A stretch of DNA of 64,000 nucleotides from Acidobacteriota bacterium (GCA_026393755.1 JAPKZO010000036.1:40611-104610); one strand, 5' to 3'; positions 7,965-16,505 are shown, counted from the first letter of the stretch. Translations and numbers: made by a program. The notes: generated by a model not told the origin, from the letters alone.

Positions 7965-9446
7965 TCAACCGATCCGTGACGCATCAGCCGTGCCGTCGCG
8001 TTCCGCCGCCCCGGCCCGCACGGGCCGGCGAAGCAGCCAGTCGATGTTCGCGATGGCCAGGACGACGAGCAGCGGGCCGATCACCGCCCACGCGCGCACG
8101 TCGCGGACGTGGAGCGTGAGATCAGAACGGCTGGCAAGGAGGCGCAATGCCACAAAGGTCGCCATCTGGACGAACTCGAGGAGTGCCAGGCCGATTATCA
8201 ATCGTCTCCACCCGATGGCGGCGAAGGCCGCGACCCACACCGCCATGAAGAGGCCAACCTGAAAGGCGGGAAGCAGCATGACGGCGCCCTGCGGATCGTC
8301 GAGCGGCTTGCCTGCCCCAACACCAGCAGGCACAGCGCCGCCGACAAGTTCCGCCGCGCGAGTCAGGACGTGCGCGTACGGTACGCCGAGCAGATATGCG
8401 ACCAGCACGCCCAGCGTCATGCCCGTCAGTGCCAGACGCGCGCCTGTGCCGCCGGCGCCGTGACGCCAGACCGCGGCGGCGGCGACGACCGCGGCGGCGA
8501 GAAGCAGCTGGTAGAACGCGTGGATCAGGAAGAACGGTGATGCCACCAGTGCGGCCGGGAGTGCCACCACCAGCAGCCGGGCGATGCCGAGACCGATGAA
8601 GAGCGGTGCCGCGGCGGCCAGACCCAGCGCGCACCGGCGCCACGTGCCGGCATAGGCGATGACCGCCGCCAGGTAGATCGGGATGAGCGGCGTGGAGATG
8701 CACTCCTGGGTCACCTCGAAACCGCCCCTGGATGTCCACAGCACATTGACTGCAGCATGAGCCTCAACGCCGAAGACAGAGAGAACCGTTGCCGCTGCAC
8801 GGCTGATGAAGGCAGCCACCGCGAGAACGCCAGCGCTCTCGACGTAGAGCGGCGACGCGGCGGTAGACAGAAAGAGCAACGCCCCCGCGACAATGATGAA
8901 GCGCGGCGTCAGGCGGGCCGAGGAGAACGCCGCGACCGGCGGCGTGACGCGCGTGACGGATTCGCCAACATGATTCCGGTCTCCGGTGTCGCCGTCTGCG
9001 CGGCGCATCCAGCCGAAGACGTACGCCGCGACGGCGAGGATGAGCGCCGCGGGCCATGCGTAGAGGTGGAGTATCTCGAACCACACCGGCGAGACGGCGA
9101 CGCGGCCGAGCGTGCCGATGCGCAGCGTGTTGAGGCCGAGGACCAGCATCAGGCCGCCGCCGGCTCCGGCCAGCCGCATGCGCCGACTGGTTGGGTACGC
9201 GAGGATGGCGCCAGCACAAATCGCCAGCGCATCGGCGCCGCTGCACGAGAGAGTGACGTCGATGGAGCCGGCGGGGGCTCCACAAAACGTCACCGCGAGC
9301 CGTGACTCAAGTCGGGTAAGAGGCAGCAGCGCGTGTGTCTCGAACCAGGGGAGGCGCAGAAGGCCGAACGAACCCAGGCTCCAGGCCGTCGCTCGCAGGG
9401 CGAAACTAGCGGCCCGGGTCGGGCTGTGGACAGTGTCCGTCGGCAC
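7965..9446 (-). CDS. multi-repeat exosortase/archaeosortase family protein
   Basis: 493 residues starting at a GTG that follows AGGAGG at 6-nt spacing. Exosortases are integral membrane transpeptidases that cut PEP-CTERM-type tails with a Cys-Arg-His triad. Here one triad is Cys68 (SCSGADAL), Arg109 (LNTLRIG) and His127 (ILHLYAW). A second is Cys249 (QECISTP), Arg290 (GLGIARLL) and His309 (LIHAFYQ). Spacings are nearly identical (41 and 18-19 residues). A third segment after residue 390 keeps the WRR, ARG-LL and LH patterns (WRRLIIGL, ALRLLAS, LTLHVRD) but has no Cys at the nucleophile position, so it looks like a degenerate copy. The divergent neighbour carries an IPTL-CTERM tail, which makes it the likely substrate. 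A normal exosortase has only one such core. Confidence 0.8.
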   Translation of the reverse strand: MPTDTVHSPTRAASFALRATAWSLGSFGLLRLPWFETHALLPLTRLESRLAVTFCGAPAGSIDVTLSCSGADALAICAGAILAYPTSRRMRLAGAGGGLMLVLGLNTLRIGTLGRVAVSPVWFEILHLYAWPAALILAVAAYVFGWMRRADGDTGDRNHVGESVTRVTPPVAAFSSARLTPRFIIVAGALLFLSTAASPLYVESAGVLAVAAFISRAAATVLSVFGVEAHAAVNVLWTSRGGFEVTQECISTPLIPIYLAAVIAYAGTWRRCALGLAAAAPLFIGLGIARLLVVALPAALVASPFFLIHAFYQLLLAAAVVAAAAVWRHGAGGTGARLALTGMTLGVLVAYLLGVPYAHVLTRAAELVGGAVPAGVGAGKPLDDPQGAVMLLPAFQVGLFMAVWVAAFAAIGWRRLIIGLALLEFVQMATFVALRLLASRSDLTLHVRDVRAWAVIGPLLVVLAIANIDWLLRRPVRAGAAERDGTADASRIG

Positions 9447-9509
9447 GTCGAACCTCCTGGATCGAGACACGGCGCGGACGGAATATACCCAGCCGTCTCG
9501 GGATCGGGA

Positions 9510-9525
9510 TGTTCAATAGGGAACA
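9510..9525. promoter_or_regulatory. putative Crp/Fnr-type operator between exosortase and its target
   Basis: TGTTC-AATAGG-GAACA. Rightward, TATAGT (9547-9552) follows after 21 nt and would serve the DUF3494 gene. Leftward, TATATT (minus strand, 9482-9487) follows after 22 nt and would serve the exosortase gene. A single near-symmetric site may therefore drive both divergent promoters. Confidence 0.65.
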
Positions 9526-9627
9526 GCCGGTGCCGCGGCGCTGCCATATAGTCACAACGAATAGCGCCGATCCGATATCGGCCGGACCTGATACTCCGCG
9601 ACGTACGTCGGAACAGGGAGATGCAAC

Positions 9628-10443
9628 ATGAAGCGTCTATGCTTCAGCCTGGTTGTGAGTGTGGCATCCGCCGCGCTGCTCGTCGGTTCGTCCTCCGCAC
9701 TGGCCCAGGTGGCCCCGACACTTGGAACTGCGGGCCAGTTCGGCGTACTCGCGAACTCGGCCGTGACCGGGTCCACAGGATCCGGCACGGTGGTCAGCGG
9801 CGACGTGGGTTCTTACCCGACTCCCACCATCAACAATTTTCCTCCTTCGACGGCCGCTGCGCCTTACACGGTTCACCGCTCCGCTGATGGAGTCGTACAG
9901 CAGGCGCACACGGACGCCAAGACGGCGTACGATTTCCTGGCCGGCCAGGGCGGAACGACGTTGAATGACAATCTGAGTACCAACGGAATCATCGGCCCGG
10001 GTGTCTATTCACTGGGTGCGGCAGACCTGCCGGCATCGACCACCCTCACGCTCAACGGATCGGGCATCTTCATCTTCAACGTTGCGAGCACGCTCACGAT
10101 GAACACCAGTTCAGCGGTGACCGGCACCGCGAATCCGTGCAACGTGTACTGGCGGGTCGGCACGTCCGCAACGCTCAATGGAACGTCCTTCATCGGCACC
10201 GTCATCTCGGACGCGAGCATCACCGTGGGGGGAGGCACCGTGTCCGGGCGTGTCCTGGCTGGAACCGGTGCAACAGGCGCGGTGTCGATGCCTGGTTCCG
10301 GCGGCAACACGATCGGCGGCTGCAGCACCACCCCCGTTCCGACGCTACCGCAGTGGGCGGCGGCGTTTCTCCTCGCGGGACTCCTGGGCGTCGGGTACCT
10401 TCGGCTGCGGCGCCGATCTGCCGGCACCCAGCCAACGGCGTAA
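9628..10443 (+). CDS. DUF3494 ice-binding-like protein with IPTL-CTERM sorting tail
   Basis: A 271-residue exported protein, GGGAG seven bases before the ATG. Residues 1-27 are a signal peptide (cut near ALAQ). Residues about 35-225 match the DUF3494 fold of ice-binding proteins and adhesins: repeated FGVLANSAVT, SGDVGSYP, GPGVYSLG, FIFNVASTL and CNVYWRVG segments. The C-terminus has the tripartite sorting signal: VPTLPQWA, a hydrophobic helix, then an Arg cluster (RLRRR). This is the IPTL-CTERM type, processed by exosortase and normally linked to attachment at the outer surface. Ice binding is not implied; many homologues are adhesins. Its exosortase is encoded divergently 180 bp away under the same putative operator. 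Confidence 0.9.
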   Translation: MKRLCFSLVVSVASAALLVGSSSALAQVAPTLGTAGQFGVLANSAVTGSTGSGTVVSGDVGSYPTPTINNFPPSTAAAPYTVHRSADGVVQQAHTDAKTAYDFLAGQGGTTLNDNLSTNGIIGPGVYSLGAADLPASTTLTLNGSGIFIFNVASTLTMNTSSAVTGTANPCNVYWRVGTSATLNGTSFIGTVISDASITVGGGTVSGRVLAGTGATGAVSMPGSGGNTIGGCSTTPVPTLPQWAAAFLLAGLLGVGYLRLRRRSAGTQPTA

Positions 10444-10458
10444 GTCGAGGAGGGGCAC

Positions 10459-10893
10459 GTGGCCGTCTCGGTACCAAAGCGACTCGGGATCGGCGCTCTC
10501 GTCCTGCTGGGCACGTTCCTGCTGGGGTACGTGCCCGCCTCTCTCAATGCCCGCGACGCGCGGGCGGAACAGGAGCGGCTCACGCAGCAGTTGATGTTGA
10601 CTGGACTCGAGGTCCAACTCGGGATGATGAGTTATGAAGCGAACCGAGATAACTACGGGCTCGCCGCCCAGCTGGCCACGCCGTTCTTCGACGCCGTGAG
10701 AGGCGCGATTGCGCGTCCAGCCAACCAGGACGCGGCATCTTCGTTACAGGCCGTGATCGCTCGCCGCGATGAGATTACCTCGGACCTCGCCCGGGCCAAC
10801 CCCGTGGTCAAGGGCAAGCTCGCCCAATTGTACGCAGACTGCTATCGTCTGACGCAGACTCCGGGCGCCGCCCACCCGACCGTTTCTCGTTGA
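10459..10893 (+). CDS. membrane-anchored hypothetical protein
   Basis: 144 residues from a GTG start with a near-perfect GAGGAGG five bases upstream. One N-terminal membrane helix (about 8-28) is followed by a charged, mostly helical segment (30-60, ARDARAEQERL) and a helical C-terminal domain (70-144) with no cysteine pair or recognisable catalytic motif. I do not recognise the family. It follows the DUF3494 gene by 15 bp and is probably cotranscribed with it, so it may assist the sorted surface protein. It ends before a strong bidirectional hairpin. Confidence 0.7.
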   Translation: MAVSVPKRLGIGALVLLGTFLLGYVPASLNARDARAEQERLTQQLMLTGLEVQLGMMSYEANRDNYGLAAQLATPFFDAVRGAIARPANQDAASSLQAVIARRDEITSDLARANPVVKGKLAQLYADCYRLTQTPGAAHPTVSR

Positions 10894-10926
10894 GTTCGCT
10901 CCCCCGGAATCGAACGTGCAGAACAA

Positions 10927-10948
10927 CCGCCAGGATGAATCCTGGCGG
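10927..10948. terminator. bidirectional hairpin terminator
   Basis: A perfect 9-bp stem CCGCCAGGA/TCCTGGCGG closes a TGAA loop between the convergent genes ending at 10893 and 10961. There is no T tract on the plus side. Confidence 0.75.
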
Positions 10949-10960
10949 CCTTCCTCGACA

Positions 10961-11110
10961 TCACGCGATCCGGCGTCCCTGAATCACCCTGATCAGCAAC
11001 GCGACGACGGCCACCACCAGAAGGATGTGGATGAACCCACCCATCGTGTAGGACGTCACCAGTCCCAGGAACCACAAGACGAGCAGAATGACGAAGATTG
11101 TCCAGAGCAT
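10961..11110 (-). CDS. lmo0937-type small membrane protein
   Basis: A 49-residue protein, MLWTIFVILLVLWFLGLVTS and onward, with two hydrophobic helices separated by a YTMGGFIH turn and a basic tail (RVIQGRRIA). This matches the lmo0937 family (DUF5670): tiny membrane proteins with the pattern W-x-x-G-x-x-x-x-x-x-GG-x-IH-x-LLVIA. They occur near stress genes; the molecular function is unknown. A GTG nine bases upstream is an alternative start. Transcription probably begins near 11164 from a Crp-type promoter. Confidence 0.85.
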   Translation of the reverse strand: MLWTIFVILLVLWFLGLVTSYTMGGFIHILLVVAVVALLIRVIQGRRIA

Positions 11111-11197
11111 GTTGATCACCCACGTGAAATCAGACAGTTGTCTACGTCCCGCCGTTACTTCCGTACCATGAGACTAGCAGTGACGCCCACGAAGGTC

Positions 11198-11213
11198 TGT
11201 CCACTTGTGTACA
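11198..11213 (-). promoter_or_regulatory. putative Crp/Fnr-type operator, upstream of the lmo0937-type gene
   Basis: On the minus strand: TGTAC-ACAAGT-GGACA, followed after 21 nt by TAGTCT (11171-11176) as -10. One change in each half-site makes this the weakest copy, but the spacing is exact. The rest of the 11111-11286 gap shows nothing else. Confidence 0.42.
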
Positions 11214-11286
11214 CCGGTTGGCGCGCGTGCGAGATCGACGACGTCGCGTCGAATGACCGTCAGGGCGTCTGTGCCGATGGAGGCCG

Positions 11287-13614
11287 CTAATGAGGCCTCT
11301 CGCGAATTGCCTCGAGCAGAGGCGACACTGCGGTCTTGTTGTCGATCATCGGCGCGGCTTTGGGCCGGCCAGTCTGAGCCTTGGCGGACACTGCTCCTGG
11401 GGGCGTCGCGGCAGGGGAGGCTCCAGGCCGCGCGGTGCCGCTCGCCTCCGCCGGCGCCAGCAGCGCCAGGTACTTGTCAATCCCGTCCTCGATCTCGCGG
11501 GGAAAGTGCGGCGCCTTTCCGGCGAGCTGGTCCTTGTAGATGCGGAGCATGATTTCGCGGAAGATCGGCAACGCGGTGCGCCCGCCAGTCTCGCTCCCTC
11601 CCAGGGGGCGATTGTCGTCAAAGCCGATCCGGACCGCCACCGTGATCCCCGATGCCCCGTAGGTGGATCCCACAAAGAGCGCATCGCGGAAATCGCTCGT
11701 CGTTCCGGTCTTGCCCATCACCGGGACCGGAAAATCCCGGGAATCGAGACTGTGGGCCGTGCCATCAGGGAGACGCACGACGCCCCTGAGCCCTTCCTGA
11801 ATCAACCGCAGGGCGTCGGAGTCAATCTGACGCCCGCGCAGCGGCGCGCCGTACAACAGGTTGCCGGAGACGTCGGTCACGCTCTCGATCACGTGCGGTT
11901 CGGCCAGCACGCCCGAAGCAATGGCGCGATAGGCGTCCGCCAACTCGAGCAGCCGCACCTCTGACGCCCCGAGCGCCGTTGACAGATACGGCTGCAGCGG
12001 CGATCGGATCCCCATCTCGTGGGCGATCCGGATCACCGTGCCGACGCCAATCTCGCGAGTGATCCACACGGCCACGGCATTGCGCGACTCGGCGAGGGCC
12101 TGGCGCATCGGGATGGGGCCCTTGAACTGGTTGTCGTAGTTGGCGATCCACTTGACGCCGCCGGAGTTTCCGAGCGGCACCTCGATCGGCTCGTCCGGCA
12201 CGGTTGTGTCTATATCCAGGCCGGCTTCGAACGCGGCCAGGTACACGGGCGGCTTCATCGCGGAGCCCGGCTGGCGCAGCGAACCGGTGGCGCGGTTGTA
12301 GTCGGAGTAGCGCGTATCGCGATCCCGGTAGACCTGCCGCCCGCCGACCTCCGCCAGAATCGCCGCTTCCGCGTTGCCGAGCACGACCACCGATCCCTGG
12401 ATCAGCCCCTTCATCTTCGGATGCCGCTTCTCGTAGCTCGCCAGACCGTGCTCGAGCGCTTCGTTCACGATCGTCTGCACGCGCACGTCAATGGTCGAAC
12501 GGACGACGATCCGTCCCTGGAACAGGTCTTCGACGCCGACGCCGCTCTTGCCGCGCCGGGTCAGTTCGTCGAGGACGTGCTCGACCGCTGCCGGTGCATC
12601 GGTCTTGATCGGGCTCAGCGCCACGACGCGGATGGGTTCGCCCTGGCAGCGCTTCGCCAGTTCTTCGGGAATGGCTCCGCTGCGCGCCATGAGGCCGAGG
12701 ATCTGATTGCGGCGAGCGAGTGTCCGCCGGTTGCCTGCCACCGGGGCGTAGTCGCGCGGCGACTTGCTGATCGCCGCCAGCAGCGCGGCGTTGCCCGCGT
12801 CGGCCGGTGTATAGCTCGCCAGGGGTTTGCCGAAGTAATACTCGGAGGCGGCGGCGAAGCCGTAGCGGCCGTTGCCCAGATAGATGAAGCTGGCATAGCG
12901 CGCAAAGATCTCGCGCTTGGCCCGCTCCTGCGATCCATATCGCCTGCGCATCTCCTGTTCGAGCCACAGCGTGAGGCGGACCTCTTCCATCTTTCGCAGG
13001 AGTTTGTTCACGGCTGACGCGCCCAGGACCACGGAGAGGAGCCGGGTTGGGGCCAGACCGGCGTGGAACCGCACGTCTGCGTCCGGCCGGCTCGTCAGCG
13101 TCTGCAGGAAGTACCCGCGGACCAGTTGCTGCGTCAGCGTGGAACCCCCTTGCGGCAGGAGCAGCCGCAAGCCATGGCCGCCCTTCCACCATTCACTGAA
13201 CGAGCGCGCCGCCATCTTCTGGATCACCCGCGGCAGCGCGCTGTAGTCCACGCCCGAATGAGAGAAGAAGCGCTTGTCCTCGGCGGCGATGATGGCCTGG
13301 CGCAGGACGGTCGGTACCTCGTCATAGGTGACGACTCGGCGGTACTCATACGCCACCTCGATCAGCGCCTTGCCGTGCACGTCGTTGACGACGCCGGTGG
13401 TGGGAGGCTCGAACCGGATGAACGGCTCGAGGTCCGGCACGCCGGAACGGTCGAAGTAGACGTGGTGGACCAGCCACGCGCCCGTCAGCAGCACGAGCGC
13501 CACGGGGAAGATCGCCGCACCGAGGAGCACGACACGCCGTCGCCGCGTGGCTGTCAGCCGGGTAGCCAGGCGCCGTGCGACGCGGAAGAGTGATCGGATT
13601 CGAGCCGGCAGCAT
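11287..13614 (-). CDS. class A penicillin-binding protein 1 (GT51 transglycosylase + transpeptidase)
   Basis: 775 residues from the ATG at 13614, preceded by AAGGA at 8-nt spacing. It is a bifunctional peptidoglycan synthase anchored by one helix (about 28-50). The GT51 domain shows the catalytic AAEDKRFFSH segment (Glu near 112) and QGGSTLTQQL. The transpeptidase domain has S-x-x-K as SAMK (about residue 450), SRN, and KTGT (about 634). The C-terminal 60 residues are Ala/Pro-rich with a short charged end. A perfect palindromic Crp-type site lies 60 bp upstream with a correctly placed -10, so cell-wall synthesis may be part of the regulon. Confidence 0.93.
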   Translation of the reverse strand: MLPARIRSLFRVARRLATRLTATRRRRVVLLGAAIFPVALVLLTGAWLVHHVYFDRSGVPDLEPFIRFEPPTTGVVNDVHGKALIEVAYEYRRVVTYDEVPTVLRQAIIAAEDKRFFSHSGVDYSALPRVIQKMAARSFSEWWKGGHGLRLLLPQGGSTLTQQLVRGYFLQTLTSRPDADVRFHAGLAPTRLLSVVLGASAVNKLLRKMEEVRLTLWLEQEMRRRYGSQERAKREIFARYASFIYLGNGRYGFAAASEYYFGKPLASYTPADAGNAALLAAISKSPRDYAPVAGNRRTLARRNQILGLMARSGAIPEELAKRCQGEPIRVVALSPIKTDAPAAVEHVLDELTRRGKSGVGVEDLFQGRIVVRSTIDVRVQTIVNEALEHGLASYEKRHPKMKGLIQGSVVVLGNAEAAILAEVGGRQVYRDRDTRYSDYNRATGSLRQPGSAMKPPVYLAAFEAGLDIDTTVPDEPIEVPLGNSGGVKWIANYDNQFKGPIPMRQALAESRNAVAVWITREIGVGTVIRIAHEMGIRSPLQPYLSTALGASEVRLLELADAYRAIASGVLAEPHVIESVTDVSGNLLYGAPLRGRQIDSDALRLIQEGLRGVVRLPDGTAHSLDSRDFPVPVMGKTGTTSDFRDALFVGSTYGASGITVAVRIGFDDNRPLGGSETGGRTALPIFREIMLRIYKDQLAGKAPHFPREIEDGIDKYLALLAPAEASGTARPGASPAATPPGAVSAKAQTGRPKAAPMIDNKTAVSPLLEAIRERPH

Positions 13615-13673
13615 GTCGTGTGTCCTTCGCGTTCCTGCTTGACGCCAGCATGCCGAAGCGGAGCACGGACGTC

Positions 13674-13689
13674 TGTTCACTGTTGAACA
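13674..13689 (-). promoter_or_regulatory. perfect palindromic Crp/Fnr-type operator, upstream of PBP1
   Basis: TGTTC-ACTGTT-GAACA has both half-sites at consensus. On the minus strand CATGCT (13647-13652) follows after 21 nt, giving a start near 13640 and a 26-nt leader that contains the AAGGA ribosome binding site of the PBP gene. Confidence 0.65.
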
Positions 13690-13738
13690 CTGTGGCTCCG
13701 CCGCCCCGCGCCACAGGAAGATCCAGCTGACGGGGGCG

Positions 13739-13754
13739 TGTGCATAAGTGAACA
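13739..13754 (+). promoter_or_regulatory. putative Crp/Fnr-type operator and promoter
   Basis: TGTGC-ATAAGT-GAACA followed after 21 nt by TAGCAT (13776-13781). Transcription would start near 13788 and lead to the gene at 13915. It is separate from the PBP1 operator 50 bp away and points the other way. Confidence 0.55.
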
Positions 13755-13914
13755 GACGGCGTCACTCTTCGCATCTAGCATGTTGCGGAAGGACAAGTGG
13801 CGCGACCGTGTCGGCAGTGTTGAGGGTCGCAGGTTCCGGGCAAGCATCGATTGGCCGCCGAAACGGCGCCGTCGGGTGGCTCATCCAGATGCCGTATTCA
13901 CAAGGAGGTCAGCA

Positions 13915-15558
13915 ATGATAGGTGTGCTTCGTCGTCGTTGTACCGTTGGTGCCGTCGCGGTCGTTGCGGGACTCGCGCTGGCATCAGGGGCCGCCGGGCA
14001 GGGCAGTAGCACGGGTGCCATGCACGAGGCCACTCATCTCGGCGGGCCGACGGCGTTCTACGCGCCACCCTTGAGATCGGCCGCCAACCTGAAACAGATG
14101 GCGGCAAGAAAGGGCATGGCGGACGACATCCGGTTGGTGCTGACCGAGAGCGGCATTCCGGAAACGGCGGACGCCGTGCTGGCGACCCTCGCCGGGGCCG
14201 GCGCTTCAGTAAAGGGCGGCTTCTGCGACGAGGCGACACCAGCCGATGGCGTCATCGTGGAATGCGAGTTCCGGAAGGGATCAACCCTGCTGTGGATGGC
14301 CTACCGGCCCAACATCGGGAAACGAGTCCGCACGCCGGGCAGGCTCGAAGCCGTCAGATGGGCAGGCCCCAAGCCGTTCAAGGCATTTCTCTTCCGCGTG
14401 ACGAACGACTACAAGATCTACACATTCATCCTGCCGATGGTTTGTTCCAACCTGTCGCTCATGTCGGTCACAGAGATCCCTGGTGAGCCGGTGACCGTAT
14501 CGATTGACCGGGTGTGCGATCCGGCCACGGGCAACATACGGACCACCGTGAGGGCCAGCAGCAAGGACATGGCGCGCGTGCAGCGGGTGAGCGTGGCGAT
14601 CAACGGCCAGCCGGCCGGTGAGTTGACCGCGTCGGCATGGACAGTCACCACCACCAGATCCGGCGACTACGCGTTCGACGCCAGCGATACGAAGGGCAGA
14701 CCGTATACCCTCGCGCCGCGAACGATGCGCGTGGACGCATGCCAGCCGCCGCCGCCGCCGCCGCCCAAGACGGTGATCGCGCCGACGTGCAGCTTTGTGT
14801 TGTCCTCCCTTCGAGTGAAGGGCGGCTACGAGATCTCGGTTGACGCGACGAAGAGCTCAACCGGTACGAGCAACGTCGCTCCCGCCATCACGGTGGACCT
14901 GCGCGACGACAAGGGCGCAACGGTCGGACAGACCACGCTCGACAGCACCCTCATCGGGAAGATTATGGTGCGGCGGCACGGCATCTATCACGGCACCGCG
15001 ACGGTGAGGACAGCGCAGCCCTTCGAGGCTGGCAACTTCCGCTACGAGGGCACGGCCACGTGCGAGGCGAGCGTCACGATCGAGAAACCCACGGGCCCAG
15101 CGGTCTTCTTCGACGTCCTCGGCGGCAAGGAAAGACGCGTACGCCCGGATGCTGACACGGGCGCGGATTTCGCCCAGTGCTCGCCGCTGGCCGGCGTGAA
15201 GTTCGGGGTCGCGAAGCGATTCCGGAACGACGTTGAAATAGCCGGAGCCGTCGGCGTGGCGATCAGTCTGGTCACCGACAGCCAGAAGGTCAAGGAGTCG
15301 GAACTCTTTGTCGATGCCGAGGTGAACAAGTATGCGTCCGGCGGCGCCTTCATCGGCACCGGACTCTCGCTCTGGGACATTACGCGGAGCGACACGTGGA
15401 CGCCTGCCTGGCTTCTGCACTTTGGCCTCCCGCTGTCGAAAGGCGAGAAGCACATGGTGCTCTTCATGGTCGAGGGCCGTCTGTTCTTCGACCACATCGG
15501 CGATCCCAGCAACAACTACCTGGTGTGGGCTGGATTGCGGGTGAGACTGGGGCGGTAA
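13915..15558 (+). CDS. exported protein with Pro hinge and beta-barrel-like C-terminus
   Basis: 547 residues; AAGGAGG six bases before the ATG fixes the start. A signal peptide (residues 1-29, ends GAAGQG) is followed by a domain (about 35-200) with a helical segment (MADDIRLVLTESG) and a conserved-looking Cys. A beta-sandwich-like stretch follows (200-275). A hinge of seven consecutive prolines near residue 282 leads to a second Cys-flanked beta domain (290-400). The last 145 residues have alternating hydrophobic strands and end in the aromatic/hydrophobic pattern LVWAGLRVRLGR expected for an outer-membrane barrel or barrel-like domain. I do not recognise a family. A Crp-type promoter precedes it. 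Confidence 0.75.
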   Translation: MIGVLRRRCTVGAVAVVAGLALASGAAGQGSSTGAMHEATHLGGPTAFYAPPLRSAANLKQMAARKGMADDIRLVLTESGIPETADAVLATLAGAGASVKGGFCDEATPADGVIVECEFRKGSTLLWMAYRPNIGKRVRTPGRLEAVRWAGPKPFKAFLFRVTNDYKIYTFILPMVCSNLSLMSVTEIPGEPVTVSIDRVCDPATGNIRTTVRASSKDMARVQRVSVAINGQPAGELTASAWTVTTTRSGDYAFDASDTKGRPYTLAPRTMRVDACQPPPPPPPKTVIAPTCSFVLSSLRVKGGYEISVDATKSSTGTSNVAPAITVDLRDDKGATVGQTTLDSTLIGKIMVRRHGIYHGTATVRTAQPFEAGNFRYEGTATCEASVTIEKPTGPAVFFDVLGGKERRVRPDADTGADFAQCSPLAGVKFGVAKRFRNDVEIAGAVGVAISLVTDSQKVKESELFVDAEVNKYASGGAFIGTGLSLWDITRSDTWTPAWLLHFGLPLSKGEKHMVLFMVEGRLFFDHIGDPSNNYLVWAGLRVRLGR

Positions 15559-15666
15559 CGCGCTGGAGTCAACGACAATCAGCAGTCCGTGCTGTCAGGG
15601 CCGGTGGTCCGAAACGACCGCCGGCCCGACGGCGCGTTCACCAGTCAGCGAAAGGACCATTCCGTC

Positions 15667-15945
15667 ATGACGATCACATTACCGGGTCTCATCCTCCTCA
15701 TCGTCATCGCAGCCGTCTGCGGATCGGTGGGGAAGGCCATCGCCGGGGGCGCCAGAGGCGGACTGATCGTCTCGGTCGCTCTCGGCTTCATCGGAGCCGC
15801 GCTCGGGCCCTGGATGGCAGGTAAGCTTGGCCTGTCGGAACCCCTCGTGCTCCAGATCGGCGGGCATCCCTTTCCGGTGCTGTGGTCGATCATCGGCGCC
15901 GCGATCTTCGTCGCGATCATCCACCTTGTCTCCAGGCGGCGGTAG
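15667..15945 (+). CDS. GlsB/YeaQ/YmgE family stress membrane protein
   Basis: 92 residues with three predicted helices. The family (transglycosylase-associated, PF04226) is marked by the Gly-rich pattern G-x-x-GKAIAGGARGGLIVSVALG, then GFIGAALGPW. These small inner-membrane proteins are induced by stress and have no proven enzymatic activity. AAGGA lies about ten bases upstream of the ATG. It starts a run of three small membrane-protein genes (to 16458), probably one transcript. Confidence 0.88.
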   Translation: MTITLPGLILLIVIAAVCGSVGKAIAGGARGGLIVSVALGFIGAALGPWMAGKLGLSEPLVLQIGGHPFPVLWSIIGAAIFVAIIHLVSRRR

Positions 15946-15983
15946 ATGAGGGTCAACCTCGAAAGCGCGTCACGGAGGACAAC

Positions 15984-16187
15984 ATGAAGTCAATGCACAT
16001 GTATCTGGTGGGGTACGTCATTGCCGTGGGCGGACTCATCGCCGCGCTGTGGAAGCTTGGCGTGCTCGATCGCGTGGGGCCGACGTGGACGGTGATTGGA
16101 GTCGTGATCGCGATCGGGCTGGGGGTCATGCTATCGGTCTCAATCGGGACGTCGAAGACCGTCGAGGTGGACGAGAAGCACTCGTAG
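15984..16187 (+). CDS. small two-helix membrane protein
   Basis: 67 residues, GGAGG five bases before the ATG. Two hydrophobic helices (about 6-24 and 34-55) are joined by a short loop (LGVLDRVGPTW), and the C-terminus is acidic (TVEVDEKHS). The pattern is common in conserved hypothetical membrane proteins next to YeaQ-type genes. No function is assigned. It lies between two other small membrane proteins. Confidence 0.75.
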   Translation: MKSMHMYLVGYVIAVGGLIAALWKLGVLDRVGPTWTVIGVVIAIGLGVMLSVSIGTSKTVEVDEKHS

Positions 16188-16251
16188 ACAGCCCGTGGCG
16201 AAAATCGGAACGGGCCGCCAGGCGGCCACAGTTCAGGATGAGGGGGATGAC

Positions 16252-16458
16252 ATGCGGATAGTTGGAGTCGTCGTGCTGGTGGCCGGGATTCTGGCGCTCG
16301 TCTATGGCGGGTTCAGTTACACCAAAGAGACCCACGACGCCAAGCTGGGTCCCATCGAGATCTCCGTGAGCGAGAAACAGCAGGTCAATGTGCCCGTGTG
16401 GGCGGGCGTCGTCCTTGCGGTTGTGGGCGGCGGGATCTTGCTCAGCGGAAGGAAGTAG
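16252..16458 (+). CDS. small two-helix membrane protein with TKETHDAK loop
   Basis: 68 residues from the ATG at 16252, with AGGGGG six bases upstream. Helices at about 2-20 and 46-64 flank a conserved-looking soluble loop (FSYTKETHDAKLGPIEISVS) and a VNVPVWAG entry to the second helix. I have seen this pattern in conserved membrane proteins of acidobacteria and deltaproteobacteria, none with a known function. It closes the small stress-protein cluster. Confidence 0.8.
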   Translation: MRIVGVVVLVAGILALVYGGFSYTKETHDAKLGPIEISVSEKQQVNVPVWAGVVLAVVGGGILLSGRK

Positions 16459-16505
16459 CCTGGTCACTGCCGGGTCCCTCGGTGGAGCCGGCACGTCTGC
16501 TGATC

